This document shows positions 26,866 through 36,414 of a DNA stretch of 64,000 bases, one piece after another. The translations under genes were made by a program, and so were the position numbers. Numbering within the stretch: the first letter of the stretch is position 1; the number at the start of each line of letters is the position of its first letter. The stretch is taken from positions 4,053,501 through 4,117,500 of the forward strand of contig NC_015730.1 in NCBI RefSeq assembly GCF_000154785.2, written 5' to 3'. The notes below the pieces were generated by a model. The model was not told the DNA's origin. It saw only the letters and a program-made list of their open reading frames with translations, and ran no database searches. Source of the stretch: Roseobacter litoralis Och 149. GTDB taxonomy: Bacteria; Pseudomonadota; Alphaproteobacteria; Rhodobacterales; Rhodobacteraceae.

Positions 26866-28595
26866 GGCTGAGGGTGTGTGGAAACTCGCTTGGTTTCTCG
26901 ACGATGAGGACGTTTCAACCGATTTTGTGGAGGTATCCTGATTTTGGGCCACTTTTGCGCCTTTTGCTCCGGAGAGGGCTGAATCTGCGCACTTGTGACG
27001 TTTGCTGCGATACGATTTGAGCTGAGCGCCGCCCATCAGGCCGGAATGGCGGCCAGAAGCCCACGTACACCGATTAGGTTAATCATGCGCTTGATGTTGT
27101 AGGCGAGGACATGGAATGCCATCTCGGTGCGGACATTCTTGAGCGTGCGCATCCGGAAGTGCGCCGCCCCCATCCACGCTTTGATCGTGCCGAATGGGTG
27201 CTCGACCGTTGAGCGACGCAGTTTCATCAATGTGGGTTCGCTGCTCATGCGGTCGCGCATCTCGTCGACCAGATGTTCGTGTTCCCAACGTGTGATCCGG
27301 CGCTCTTTTCCGGTGGTGCAGCGCGCCTTGACCGGGCAGGTCTGACAGACGTTGGTCCAGTAGCGTCGCACGATCAAGCCGCCTTCTTCGGTCGTATAGC
27401 GGTAAGTCAGCGTCTCACCTGCCGGGCATCGGTAAAGATCCGCATCCGCGTCATAGGCAAAGTCGGCCTTCACATACATGCCCTTCTTGCGATTGCCCGA
27501 AGTCTCGGGCCGGGGGAGGGTCGGGGTGATGCCATCCTCGTGACAGGCCAGGATTTCGCGGCCGCTGAAGTAGCCCTTGTCCACTGCCCGGCAGGGTATT
27601 GCGAAGCAATATCCCGAGAGGGAGCCACCGCGCTCATTTCGTCACGTCTGAGAGCGGCCTTTGCCGCCTTGGCTATCGGCGACAGTTGTTCACGGTCGTG
27701 CCCGGCATTGATGTCGTGCCCGGCATTGATCACGTCATGTGTGACAATCAGATGGGTCTCGGTATCCACCGCGGACTGGGCGTTGTAGCCAACAAAACCG
27801 CTGCCCTTGGCGCTGGTGGCCATGGAGCGGGCATCCGGATCCGTCAGGGATATCTGACTGTCCGGGCTTTCCCTGAGCGCCTGGCCGATGTCCACCAAGC
27901 GTTCGATCTCCTGCCGGATACGCGCGCAGCGTTGTGCCAGATTGGCGACCTTCTCGGCCCGGACCTCACCCTCTTCCTGACGGTCGATCCGGACCATTTC
28001 ATCGAGGTAGCGCTCGATACTCGCAATCAGATGGGTGGTGCGGCTCGCGATCTTGCCCTTGGTAAAGTTCTTGTCTCGATTATTGTCCGCCTTGAATTTG
28101 GAGCCGTCGATGGCAACACAATCCCCCTTCAGCACCCCGATCCGGCGACAGAGTTCGACGAACTGTGCACAAGTTCGCCGAATGGCGGGACCGTTATCGC
28201 GGCGAAAATCAGCGAGTGTCTTGTGGTCCGGGACCAATCGCCGCGTCAGCCACATCACCTCAACATTGCGACCAGCCTCCCGCTCCAGCGCGCGGCTGGA
28301 GGGCACGCGGTTCAGATAGCCGTAGATAAACAGCTTAAGCAGGACAGATGGGTAATAGCCGGGCCGCCCTGTCCGCGCCGGCGCCGTCCACAGGAAACCG
28401 ATCGCCTCAAGGTCGATCTCCTCCACAAAGAGGTCAATCACGCGAACCGCATTGTCCTCGTCGATCCAGTCTTCCAGCCGGTCCGGAAAAAGCGTCATCT
28501 GACTTCGATCTGCACCTTCGATATATCCCGACATGCACGCCTCCTATTCTTGACGAGAAGCATACAACATCCAGAGTTTTCACACACCCTCAGCC
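26866..28595 (-). mobile_element. IS1182-family insertion sequence (disrupted)
   Basis: A 1730-bp element bounded by 22-bp terminal inverted repeats at 26866-26887 and 28574-28595 (GGCTGAGGGTGTGTG then G/A AAACTC), matching at 21 of 22 positions. It contains one transposase gene on the minus strand that is broken by a frameshift. I could not identify a convincing target-site duplication. It lies between a dead permease fragment and AT-rich DNA, within a region of general decay. Confidence 0.9.
27036..28534 (-). pseudogene. IS1182-family transposase, frameshifted
   Basis: The N-terminal part (28534 to about 27625, MSGYIEGADRSQMTLFPDRL) and the C-terminal part (to 27036, MDKGYFSGREIL through TVEHPFGTIKAWMGAAHF) are in different frames. 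An insertion of about 38 bp near 27585-27622 separates them and contains a 22-bp palindrome at 27594-27615. An 18-bp tandem duplication at 27695-27730 also repeats the hexapeptide INAGHD. The core transposase motifs of the family remain recognisable on both sides. The enzyme is unlikely to be active unless a programmed frameshift is used, for which I see no slippery site. Confidence 0.85.
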
Positions 28596-28861
28596 CGAAG
28601 AAGACATCCTCGTAAAGCATAGTTGTAGCTTCGCTGCGAGAGAGCGCAACTTTAGAATTTTCATTGTTGCGCTAATATTCTCGTTGCACTGCATCATTAA
28701 GGCCGGTTGTTTGGCAATGTTGGTCATAAGACGCTTTCAGATAGAAACGTGTTGGTCGAGCCAGCGCGCGCTGGTTGGTTCTGTCGGAGGATCGGGATGA
28801 AGCAGCTGGGGGGGGAATTATGGGGTAAGGCCGGCATGAAACATCAGGTTCAATTCAAATC

Positions 28862-29095
28862 ATGAAATTTCACGATTTAGATGACGCTTACGAAAAGAGG
28901 CCAATAATCACGGGCATCTTGGTTCTGGCGTCTCATTTTTCACTTTCAATACTTGTACCTTGGCTCATATCAGTCTTCCCAGATCACGCAGATTCGATTG
29001 TTACCATTTTCTTATGGGTTTGGTTGGCTTGGATGATCATCTCGGGTGTGGCCACTATAAAATACTTGGAAAAAATCATTAAAAGGAAAAAATAA
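28862..29095 (+). CDS. Small membrane protein, unknown
   Basis: A 77-residue frame with two predicted membrane segments (ITGILVLASHFSLSILVPWL and IVTIFLWVWLAWMIISGVA) and a basic C-terminus (KIIKRKK). The local DNA is AT-rich compared with its surroundings and has no clear ribosome binding site, as expected for recently acquired or decaying DNA. I recognise no family. It may be a real gene of a small mobile region next to tRNA-Lys. Confidence 0.4.
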   Translation: MKFHDLDDAYEKRPIITGILVLASHFSLSILVPWLISVFPDHADSIVTIFLWVWLAWMIISGVATIKYLEKIIKRKK

Positions 29096-29565
29096 GTGGG
29101 TGGTAAGGTAAAGGTTGGCGGTTCTGAAGTCGCAGAACATGCTCCGATTTCACTTGGTAGTGAGTATGTCAGAGTAACTGGTTCAGAGTCTGTTGGCGTG
29201 AGCAATGGTGGATTGCCAGCGCGGTTCAGCAACAAGACTTTGCAAAGTCCGGTTTCTGCGCATTGATGCAATTGATTCAGACCGCAGCGATAGCACCTTG
29301 GTGATTGGTTCCTTGAGCGGCCGCTTTTGCCAAGCCGATACTTTGTCTGCGCAGCTGCAGCGAACTTCCGCTTCTCGCCCTTGGTGTTTTTCGCTGCAGA
29401 TGAATATCCTGCAAAGCATAACCTTCTGGTTCTTTTTTTCGTACCAAGCTGGCTGCTTGACCGTCAAACGGGCCAAAAACGGCAAAATTTCATATGTGAG
29501 TGTCGATAATTTCAAAGACTGTGTCGAAGTTCACTACTTACTGTCATTCGACACATGTGATTCAG
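29096..29565. other. AT-rich intergenic DNA beside tRNA-Lys
   Basis: I see no supported gene, RNA or repeat in this 470-base stretch. It touches the 3' end of tRNA-Lys, a typical integration site, and no copy of the tRNA end was found on the left. Confidence 0.5.
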
Positions 29566-29641
29566 TGGTGAGCCGTGCAGGGTTCGAACCTGCGACCCAC
29601 TGATTAAAAGTCAGTTGCTCTACCAACTGAGCTAACGGCCC
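29566..29641 (-). tRNA. tRNA-Lys (TTT)
   Basis: A 76-nt cloverleaf with an encoded CCA end. The acceptor pairs GGGCCGT with ACGGCTC, the D-loop region is TAGCTCAGTTGGTAGAGC, the anticodon stem-loop CTGACTTTTAATCAG gives anticodon TTT, and the T-arm contains GGTTCGAACC. The 3' end faces the AT-rich, gene-poor side. Confidence 0.97.
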
Positions 29642-29748
29642 ACTAAGCGGTGTACTTAGAAAGGTGGGGCGAGCGGGTCAAGCCCTTAAATCAGTGTTTT
29701 CCAAAGGTTCCACTGGATAGTTCGGACGCATCGGCTTATATCGCCGCA

Positions 29749-30582
29749 ATGTACCAGAAAGACGATAGCGGTTTGCCCTTCATGAAGATGCACGGGCTGG
29801 GGAACGACTTTGTCGTTTTGGATGCGCGTGTACGGTCGATCGGAGTTACGCCGCTGTTTGCGCAAGCTCTGGCCAACCGACATACCGGCGTTGGATTTGA
29901 CCAACTTGCCTTGATAACAAACACAAAAACCGGGGTGCACCTCGCGTTCTTCAATGCGGATGGCTCTGTTTCGTCGGCCTGTGGGAATGCGACGCGCTGC
30001 ATTGCCGATTATATCATGGCGCAGACTGGGGCTTCGGATGTTACCTTATCCACGGACCGGGGCGTGCTGGCCGCGTGCCGTGCGGCAAATGGTCAGACCT
30101 CGGTCAATATGGGTGCGCCGCAGCTTGATTGGGCCGAGGTGCCTCTCGCGCGCGAGATGGACACGCTTGAGCTCCCGATGAAGGGCGCTCCAACTGCGAC
30201 TGGTATGGGCAATCCGCATTGCACCTTCTTTGTGGATGACGCCATGCAGATAGACGTTGCAAAGCTTGGTGCCGAATTCGAACACCATGAACTGTTCCCA
30301 CAGCGGACAAATGTACAGTTTGCCTCGATTACAGGGCCTGACCAGATACGCATGCGGGTTTGGGAACGTGGTGTGGGGATAACGCTGGCGTCGGGGTCTT
30401 CCAGTTGCGCCGTGGCAGTCGCTGCCGCCCGGCGCGGGTTGACCGGGCGCAAGGTTCAGATTGATCTGGATGGCGGTCGCTTGGAGATTGACTGGCGCGA
30501 CGATGGCGTTTGGATGACCGGCCCGACGCAGCACGTGTTTTCCGGTACGCTTACGCCGTCTTATCTGGCCAACCTTGCATGA
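29749..30582 (+). CDS. dapF: Diaminopimelate epimerase with Ser at second catalytic position
   Basis: A 277-residue protein that matches DapF throughout (FMKMHGLGNDFVVLDAR, then NADGS). DapF interconverts LL- and meso-diaminopimelate for lysine and peptidoglycan synthesis, using two cysteines as acid and base. The first is present at Cys78 (SACGNATRC). At the second, the usual TLACGSGACA-type motif reads TLASGSSSCA, so Ser215 occupies the catalytic Cys position; Cys220 is the later conserved residue. I start at 29749 because earlier in-frame sequence overlaps the tRNA side and does not look coding. It overlaps mtaB by four bases. Confidence 0.92.
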   Translation: MYQKDDSGLPFMKMHGLGNDFVVLDARVRSIGVTPLFAQALANRHTGVGFDQLALITNTKTGVHLAFFNADGSVSSACGNATRCIADYIMAQTGASDVTLSTDRGVLAACRAANGQTSVNMGAPQLDWAEVPLAREMDTLELPMKGAPTATGMGNPHCTFFVDDAMQIDVAKLGAEFEHHELFPQRTNVQFASITGPDQIRMRVWERGVGITLASGSSSCAVAVAAARRGLTGRKVQIDLDGGRLEIDWRDDGVWMTGPTQHVFSGTLTPSYLANLA

Positions 30583-31832
30583 GCGCCCCAAAGTTCACGA
30601 CCTTGGGCTGCCGTTTGAATGCCTATGAAACCGAAGCGATGAAAGAGCTCGCCGCGCAGTCGGGACTTTCGGATGCTGTGGTTGTCAACACCTGTGCGGT
30701 AACCGGCGAAGCGGTGCGAAAAGCGCGCAGCACAATACGTAAACTGCGCCGGGAAAACCCGTCCGCACGCCTTATCGTGACCGGCTGCGCCGCTCAGACG
30801 GAGCCGCAGACGTTTGCGGCGATGCCCGAAGTCGATGCTGTCATTGGTAACACCGAAAAGATGCAGGGCGACACATGGAACGCGCTGGCCGCGGATTTCA
30901 TAGGCGAAAGTGAAGCGGTGCAGGTCGATGACATCATGTCTGTGACCGAAACGGCAGGTCATCTTATTGACGGGTTTGGCACCCGCAGCCGTGCGTATGT
31001 TCAGGTGCAAAACGGATGCGACCATCGCTGCACATTTTGCATCATCCCTTATGGCCGAGGCAACTCGCGTTCGGTAGCTGCCGGTGTTGTAATCGATCAG
31101 ATCAAACGTCTGGTGGACAAAGGCTTCAACGAAGTCGTCCTGACGGGCGTGGATCTGACAAGTTGGGGGGCAGATCTACCGGCTGCGCCAAAACTTGGTG
31201 ATCTGGTGATGCGCATCCTCAGGCTTGTACCGGATTTACCGCGTCTGCGGATCAGCTCAATTGACAGTATCGAAGTTGACGAAAACCTGATGCTGGCCAT
31301 TGCCACCGAACCGCGGTTGATGCCACATTTGCACCTGTCATTGCAGCACGGTGATGACATGATCCTGAAACGGATGAAACGGCGGCATTTGCGGGATGAC
31401 GCCATCCGTTTCGCACAGGATGCGCGGCGGTTGCGTCCGGATATGACTTTTGGCGCTGATATCATTGCGGGTTTCCCGACCGAAACTGACGCGATGTTCG
31501 AAAACTCTCTGGCATTGGTACAGGAATGCGACCTGACCTGGCTGCATGTTTTTCCCTACTCCGCACGCCCCGGTACGCCCGCCGCACGGATGCCAGCGGT
31601 GCATGGTCAGATCATCAAGGAACGTGCGTCGCAGTTGCGTGCTGCTGGTGATGCGCAAGTGCAACGACATCTCTCCGCTCAGGTGGGTAAAACGCACAGC
31701 GTTCTAATGGAAAGCCCCGTTATGGGTCGTACCGAACAGTTCACCGAGGTTCAGGTGTCGACACCTCAAAGCGAAGGTACGATTGTCTCGCTGCGCGTTG
31801 AAGGGACCGTCGGCGCCGCATTGCAGGCATAG
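30579..31832 (+). CDS. mtaB: tRNA (t6A37) methylthiotransferase MtaB
   Basis: A 417-residue radical-SAM methylthiotransferase. The N-terminal cluster-binding cysteines are Cys11 (LGCRLNAYE), Cys39 (NTCAVTGEA) and Cys70 (TGCAAQ). The radical-SAM cluster is Cys147, Cys151 and Cys154 (GCDHRCTFCIIPYGRG). It converts t6A to ms2t6A at position 37 of tRNAs reading ANN codons. The start overlaps the dapF stop as ATGA, so the pair is cotranscribed and translationally coupled. The C-terminal TRAM-like segment is present. Confidence 0.94.
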   Translation: MSAPKFTTLGCRLNAYETEAMKELAAQSGLSDAVVVNTCAVTGEAVRKARSTIRKLRRENPSARLIVTGCAAQTEPQTFAAMPEVDAVIGNTEKMQGDTWNALAADFIGESEAVQVDDIMSVTETAGHLIDGFGTRSRAYVQVQNGCDHRCTFCIIPYGRGNSRSVAAGVVIDQIKRLVDKGFNEVVLTGVDLTSWGADLPAAPKLGDLVMRILRLVPDLPRLRISSIDSIEVDENLMLAIATEPRLMPHLHLSLQHGDDMILKRMKRRHLRDDAIRFAQDARRLRPDMTFGADIIAGFPTETDAMFENSLALVQECDLTWLHVFPYSARPGTPAARMPAVHGQIIKERASQLRAAGDAQVQRHLSAQVGKTHSVLMESPVMGRTEQFTEVQVSTPQSEGTIVSLRVEGTVGAALQA

Positions 31833-31918
31833 CGGAAAAATTCAAATCTCAGGCGAAAACCCCGTGACAAAATAGCGTATTGGCCATTAACCTTCACGCT
31901 ACCTGAGGGAGATTTTTG

Positions 31919-32278
31919 ATGACAAAACACATCCAGTGGATTCTGGAAATGAATGTGCGCGATGACGACATAGATGCGGTCGAGCAACTCGTCGATGAAA
32001 TAGTCAGCGCCACAAAGGCGAATGAACCGGGTGCATTGATTTACGAATACTATCTTTCGGAAGATAGAAGTCGGTGTTCTGTTGTTGAGCGATATGCGGA
32101 TTGCGCTGCGGTCATGGTTCATCTGAAGAATTTCGAGGATCATTTTGCCGAAAGGTTTTTTGCTTTATTTGAGCCCAGCCTCTTTCGTGTGTATGGTCCA
32201 GCCAACGAAGGTGTCAGAAATGCTCTTGGCAGCCTTGGCGCGACCTTTGATATCGGCGTCGGCGGTTTCATACGATAA
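31919..32278 (+). CDS. Antibiotic-biosynthesis monooxygenase (ABM)-fold protein
   Basis: A 119-residue small alpha/beta protein of the dimeric ABM fold (HIQWILEMNVRDDD, then LIYEYYLSEDRSRCSVVERYAD). Such proteins are usually quinone or heme-type monooxygenases or ligand-binding dimers. GAGGGAG just upstream supports the ATG at 31919. It stands alone between mtaB and the Crp-family gene. The substrate is unknown. Confidence 0.8.
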   Translation: MTKHIQWILEMNVRDDDIDAVEQLVDEIVSATKANEPGALIYEYYLSEDRSRCSVVERYADCAAVMVHLKNFEDHFAERFFALFEPSLFRVYGPANEGVRNALGSLGATFDIGVGGFIR

Positions 32279-32378
32279 CACAGAACGTGTGTTTTGCGTA
32301 ATCTAGACGGCTATAAAACAGTGTGACTGGTACAAGTTTCTTTCACTTGAAAACACAGAAATCGGGGATTGGAGTACA

Positions 32379-33053
32379 ATGGACAGTTCGGAGTTGCCAA
32401 AAACAGGATTTTTGGCGCATGCCTCGCAGAACTTGTCCGATCTGTTGAACTCGGTCGCGACGGAAGTTGATTTAAGCGAAGGCGAGGTGCTTTTCGAACA
32501 AGGCGATACCGGTGATGCGCTTTATGCGATCGTCTCCGGCAGCCTTGAGTTCAGCATCATATCACGGGAAGGGCGCAAACTGTCATTGGATGTTATGCGC
32601 CCCGGTGCGCTTTTCGGTGAGATTGCACTTTTTGATCCCGGCACGCGCACAGCCACAGTGACGGCGCTTGAGCCCTGCCGTGTACGTGGCGTTAAGAACG
32701 CCGATATTCTTGCAGCCATTCGCAAGTCGCCAGAGCTGGGGATTGACCTTATCCAGCTGGCGGGTGAGCGGCTGCGTTGGATGAGCAGTCAGTTGAACGA
32801 GCAGGTGTTCCTTCCCATGCCAGCACGGCTTGCACGTAAAATATTGTACCTTACGATAGACGGATCGGACGATCTCGGGCTTTTGAATTTGTCCCAAGCC
32901 GAACTGGCAGAGTTCGTCGGTGCGACCAGAGAAGCGGTTTCCAAAACGCTCTCTCTTTGGAAGCGAGCGGGGGTCATTGACGCCACGCGGGGCGGCGTAC
33001 GAGTTATCGACCGCAACGCCCTGCAGATCATGGCGGACCTGCATCACATTTGA
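32379..33053 (+). CDS. Crp/Fnr-family transcriptional regulator
   Basis: A 224-residue regulator with a cyclic-nucleotide-binding-type beta barrel (about 15-130), a dimerisation helix and a C-terminal winged helix. No Fnr-type N-terminal cysteine cluster is seen. The recognition helix reads VGATREAVSKTL, with the Arg-Glu pair of Crp-type readers of TGTGA. Two perfect TGTGA-N6-TCACA palindromes lie just downstream, at 33062 and 33385, and are plausible targets. The effector is not evident. Confidence 0.9.
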   Translation: MDSSELPKTGFLAHASQNLSDLLNSVATEVDLSEGEVLFEQGDTGDALYAIVSGSLEFSIISREGRKLSLDVMRPGALFGEIALFDPGTRTATVTALEPCRVRGVKNADILAAIRKSPELGIDLIQLAGERLRWMSSQLNEQVFLPMPARLARKILYLTIDGSDDLGLLNLSQAELAEFVGATREAVSKTLSLWKRAGVIDATRGGVRVIDRNALQIMADLHHI

Positions 33054-33061
33054 TGCATCCA

Positions 33062-33077
33062 TGTGATTAGGGTCACA
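33062..33077. promoter_or_regulatory. Crp-type palindrome 1
   Basis: A perfect TGTGA-N6-TCACA site nine bases after the Crp/Fnr regulator stop and 100 bases upstream of a 51-residue gene. It matches the motif read by Crp-type recognition helices. Binding by the adjacent regulator is inferred. Confidence 0.6.
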
Positions 33078-33176
33078 GACTGCGCCTTGCGTTTATACCA
33101 TATTGAAAGCTGGCAGGGATATTTTCACCTGCGGCAAGTGCCCCGACGTGGGCCTATATTTCAAAGGAGCCAGATT

Positions 33177-33332
33177 ATGGAACGCGATCCTGAAAATTCA
33201 TTTGTGAAGCAGAATACACCGCAAAAACCCTCGCCTGTCAAAGCCATGATTACGTGGCTGATAGAGACTGATCGTGAGGTGCGCGCAACTCAGTCGATCG
33301 TGAACGAGACGCAAGACAAACACCAAAAATAA
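33177..33332 (+). CDS. Small hypothetical protein
   Basis: A 51-residue soluble, charged protein (MERDPENSFVKQNT at the start, VRATQSIVNETQDKHQK at the end). A strong AAGGAG lies about eight bases before the ATG, so translation is likely. I recognise no family. It sits between two Crp-type palindromes and may be under control of the preceding regulator. Confidence 0.6.
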   Translation: MERDPENSFVKQNTPQKPSPVKAMITWLIETDREVRATQSIVNETQDKHQK

Positions 33333-33384
33333 TTGAGGGGAAAAATGCGGTGGGTTTCCCTTTTACAAAACTAATTCAGCCTTG

Positions 33385-33400
33385 TGTGAACAAGATCACA
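33385..33400. promoter_or_regulatory. Crp-type palindrome 2
   Basis: A second perfect TGTGA-N6-TCACA, about 50 bases after the small gene and about 110 bases upstream of the candidate small RNA. It could activate transcription of that RNA or of a transcript toward the terminator. This is inference from position. Confidence 0.55.
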
Positions 33401-33509
33401 GAACTCGAATCAGATGTTAGGTATTTGTTAGGTATTGAAGTGACCGGTAAAAAGTAGAAAGCCTCGCAACAGGTGTTTCAAAGGTAACAAGGGAAATTAT
33501 TTCACGGTC

Positions 33510-33590
33510 CAGAGGGGGAATCTGGTTGGTTTTTGGAGTGGCCTAAGGCCAGCGAAACTGACGAATTTTGGATACCCCTCTGATTTTTAC
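33510..33590 (+). ncRNA. Candidate small RNA with closing helix and U-run
   Basis: An outer helix pairs CAGAGGGG (33510-33517) with CCCCTCTG (33575-33582), followed by ATTTTTAC. Inside is a short hairpin, TGGCC-TAA-GGCCA. The perfect closing stem and U-run resemble an intrinsic terminator of a short RNA. No known family is recognised. Confidence 0.4.
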
Positions 33591-33633
33591 TCTCCCCAGG
33601 GTCTGTTATTAGCCTTTTTATAGGTGCAGACAG

Positions 33634-33675
33634 ACAACCCCCCAAGCCGCTCGTGCTCGGGGGGTTGTTTCTTTT
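33634..33675 (+). terminator. Intrinsic terminator
   Basis: ACAACCCCCC pairs with GGGGGGTTGT across a 15-base loop, followed by TTTCTTTTC. It ends rightward transcription and, read on the other strand, lies just after petC, so it may serve both directions. Confidence 0.8.
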
Positions 33676-33694
33676 CAGGAATGGAAAGTGTTTA

Positions 33695-34483
33695 TCAGGC
33701 TGACTTCTTGCCTTTAACAGGCGCCCAGATCCGTTTGTTTGTCAGGTACAACAGTACTGACAGGATCGTCAGGAAAAGCACGCCGACAAAACCGGCCTGT
33801 TTGCGTGCCATCATTTTAGGTTCAGCGGTCCACATCAGAAACGCGGAGACGTCTTCTGAAAGATGATGCAGGTCATTTGCATGGCCGTCCGCAAATTCGA
33901 CAAGCTCGTCATCCAGTGGCGGCGCCATTGAGATCCAGCCGCCGGGGAAGGCCGTGTTCTCATACAATACGATGCCTGCTTCTTCTTTCTCTTCGCCTGT
34001 ATAGCCTGTCAGGAGCGACGCGATGTACTCAGGACCACCAATACCCTTGAAGAACTGGTTGATCCCCAAGCCATAAGGCCCGTGGAAACCCGCACGCGCT
34101 TTGGCCATCAGGCTCAAGTCAGGCGCATTCTCCAAACCGGATTCCGGAAAGTGATCTGCCGGCTTAGCAGGACGGAAATCTTCGATTTCTTCGTCGTAGA
34201 CTTCGAAGTTCTCAGCATAGGCCCGGACCTGATCTTCCGGCATCGCTGGGCCACCCTCTTCGGACAGCGAGCGGATCGCAACGAACTTCAATCCATGGCA
34301 TGCGGCACAGACTTCGGTATAAACCTGAAGGCCCCGCTGCAGCTGGTTTTGATCGAAAGTTCCGAAAGGCCCTTCGAACGAAAAGTCGAAGTCTTCGATA
34401 TGCGTGTCATAGGCGCCAGCCGCCAGACTCGCCGTGGCAAACCCAAAGGTCGCCACAGCACTCAGTATAAGTCTTCTGAACAT
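33695..34483 (-). CDS. petC: Cytochrome c1
   Basis: A 262-residue precursor with an N-terminal signal ([21 protein letters not shown]), the heme-binding CAACH motif (Cys59, Cys62, His63) and a C-terminal membrane anchor ([17 protein letters not shown]). It is the c-type heme subunit of the cytochrome bc1 complex and passes electrons from the Rieske centre to soluble or membrane cytochrome c. The start at 34483 gives the proper signal peptide; the frame is open further upstream only inside petB. It is the last gene of the petABC operon. Confidence 0.96.
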   Translation of the reverse strand: MFRRLILSAVATFGFATASLAAGAYDTHIEDFDFSFEGPFGTFDQNQLQRGLQVYTEVCAACHGLKFVAIRSLSEEGGPAMPEDQVRAYAENFEVYDEEIEDFRPAKPADHFPESGLENAPDLSLMAKARAGFHGPYGLGINQFFKGIGGPEYIASLLTGYTGEEKEEAGIVLYENTAFPGGWISMAPPLDDELVEFADGHANDLHHLSEDVSAFLMWTAEPKMMARKQAGFVGVLFLTILSVLLYLTNKRIWAPVKGKKSA

Positions 34484-34497
34484 TTTCTTTTGTTCCT

Positions 34498-35841
34498 TTA
34501 CTCGGCCGGTGTTGCCAGCGGTTGCGATCCACCATTTGCGGCAGCTTTTTGGGCGGCGACGTCGGCTTCGATGGTTTCTGGCCGTGCCAGCGGCTTTTCG
34601 ATCACACCCAGCAACGGCAGGATGATCAGGAAATACGCGAACCAGTAGGCGGACCCAATCAAGGCAATGACCGGGTAGATACCTTCGGCAGGCATTGCGC
34701 CAACCCACATCAGCACAAAGAAGTTCACGACGAACACCCAGAACCACCACTTCAGCATGGGACGGTAGCGTGCGGAGCGAACAGATGATGTGTCCAGCCA
34801 AGGGGCCAGCGCCATCACGACGATCGCACCGAACATCGCAAGCACACCGAAGAACTTGGCATCGACGATACCACCGGTGATGAAGGATGCCAGTTGCACT
34901 GCCCAGACAGTATCATCGAACGCACGCAAAATGGCGTAGAACGGCAGGAAGTACCATTCGGGCACGATGTGTGCAGGCGTCGCAAGCGCGTTGGCTTCAA
35001 TGTAGTTGTCCGGGTGGCCAAGGTAGTTTGGCATAAAGCCTACGATTGCGAAGTACACCGCAAGGATAACCGCCAGCGCAAAGAGGTCCTTCATGACGAA
35101 GTAGGGCCAGAATGGCAGCGTGTCTTTTTCTGCTTCTTCCTTGGACGTCCGACGCACTTCCACGCCTGTCGGGTTGTTGTTGCCCGTGGTGTGGAAGGCC
35201 CAAATGTGCACCACAACCAGCCCCAGAATAACGAAGGGCAGCAGATAGTGCAGAGAGAAGAAGCGGTTCAAGGTTGCATTGTCCACCGCTGGTCCACCCA
35301 GCAGCCAAGTTTGCAGCGCTTCACCAACGAAAGGAACCGCGCCGAACAGGCCGGTGATAACGGTCGCACCCCAGAAGGACATCTGACCCCATGGCAGAAC
35401 GTAGCCCATAAAGGCCGTGCCCATCATAAGCACGTAAATCAGCATGCCGATGATCCATGTAATCTCGCGTGGTGCCTTGTAAGAGCCGTAGTAAAGCCCG
35501 CGCAGGATGTGCGCATAGACCGCCACAAAGAAGAGCGACGCGCCGTTTTGGTGCATGTATCGCAGCATATAGCCGCCATTCACGTTGCGCATGATGTGCT
35601 CAACCGATGCGAAGGCGTGGTCCACATGCGGCGTGTAGTGCATTGCGAGGACGATGCCCGTGACGATCTGCAAAACCAGTACGAATGTGAGGACGATACC
35701 CCAAATCCACATCCAGTTCAGGTTCTTCGGTGTCGGGATCATAAGTGTGTCGTACATCAAGCCAACAATCGGCAGTCGCTTGGCGAGACTTTTCTCCCAG
35801 GCTGCCTTTGGCTCGTAGTGATCGTGAGGAATTCCACCCAT
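34498..35841 (-). CDS. petB: Cytochrome b
   Basis: A 447-residue integral membrane protein with eight membrane segments and the paired histidines for hemes bL and bH, plus the PEWY motif in the Qo region ([14 protein letters not shown]). It catalyses quinol oxidation and reduction in the bc1 complex. The C-terminal extension is cytosolic. The gene lies 12 bases after petA and 14 bases before petC. Confidence 0.97.
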   Translation of the reverse strand: MGGIPHDHYEPKAAWEKSLAKRLPIVGLMYDTLMIPTPKNLNWMWIWGIVLTFVLVLQIVTGIVLAMHYTPHVDHAFASVEHIMRNVNGGYMLRYMHQNGASLFFVAVYAHILRGLYYGSYKAPREITWIIGMLIYVLMMGTAFMGYVLPWGQMSFWGATVITGLFGAVPFVGEALQTWLLGGPAVDNATLNRFFSLHYLLPFVILGLVVVHIWAFHTTGNNNPTGVEVRRTSKEEAEKDTLPFWPYFVMKDLFALAVILAVYFAIVGFMPNYLGHPDNYIEANALATPAHIVPEWYFLPFYAILRAFDDTVWAVQLASFITGGIVDAKFFGVLAMFGAIVVMALAPWLDTSSVRSARYRPMLKWWFWVFVVNFFVLMWVGAMPAEGIYPVIALIGSAYWFAYFLIILPLLGVIEKPLARPETIEADVAAQKAAANGGSQPLATPAE

Positions 35842-35853
35842 TCGTTTTCTCCC

Positions 35854-36414
35854 TTACCCGAGTTGGATCGTGGTATCATCCACGAATACTGCTGTTGGTA
35901 CCGGCAGGTTTGTTGGTGCTGGACCTTTGCGAATGCGGCCGGAGGTGTCGTAGTGTGAACCATGGCAGGGGCAGAACCACCCGTCATAATCACCCGCATC
36001 GCCGAGCGGTACGCAGCCGAAGTGCGTGCATACGCCCATCATCACCAGCCACTCACCGCTTTCATCCAGTGAACGGTTCTCATCGGATGCATCCGCATCA
36101 GGGGCGATGTTTGCGTTTTCAGCCAATTGGTCCGGCAAATCGGCAAGATCAACGGCGCGCGCGGCGTCGATTTCCTCTTGGGTCCGGCGACGGACGAATA
36201 CGGGCTTGCCCAACCATTTCACGGTCAACTGCGTGCCGGGCTCGATCCCGCTCACGTCAACCCGGATGGATGACAAGGCCAAAACGTCGGCTGTCGGGTT
36301 CATTTGATTGACCAAAGGCCAAATTGCGGCCCCTGCGGTTACTGCACCGGCACCTGCCGTGGCGTAGTAAAGGAAATCCCGCCGGGTGCCTTCGTGGTCT
36401 TCTGCATGCGACAC
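35854..36414 (-). CDS. petA: Rieske iron-sulfur protein
   Basis: A 186-residue protein with a twin-arginine N-terminus ([14 protein letters not shown]) serving as membrane anchor. The 2Fe-2S ligands are Cys129 and His131 (CTHFGC) and Cys148 and His151 (CPCHGSHYD); Cys134 and Cys150 form the usual disulfide. It takes electrons from quinol and passes them to cytochrome c1. It is the first gene of the operon. The petP-petR regulators that control this operon in Rhodobacter are encoded 10 kb away at 45789-46999. Confidence 0.97.
   Translation of the reverse strand: MSHAEDHEGTRRDFLYYATAGAGAVTAGAAIWPLVNQMNPTADVLALSSIRVDVSGIEPGTQLTVKWLGKPVFVRRRTQEEIDAARAVDLADLPDQLAENANIAPDADASDENRSLDESGEWLVMMGVCTHFGCVPLGDAGDYDGWFCPCHGSHYDTSGRIRKGPAPTNLPVPTAVFVDDTTIQLG

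Larger units (their letters stand above)
33333..33694. other. Regulatory intergenic region
   Basis: This gap contains a second Crp-type palindrome, an 11-bp direct repeat (TGTTAGGTATT near 33415 and 33427), a candidate structured RNA at 33510-33590 and a strong terminator at 33634. No protein gene is supported. Confidence 0.6.

Noticed and set aside
34894-35958. Plus-strand open frame across petB
   Set aside because: petB is certain on the minus strand; this is an antisense shadow rich in His and Gln.
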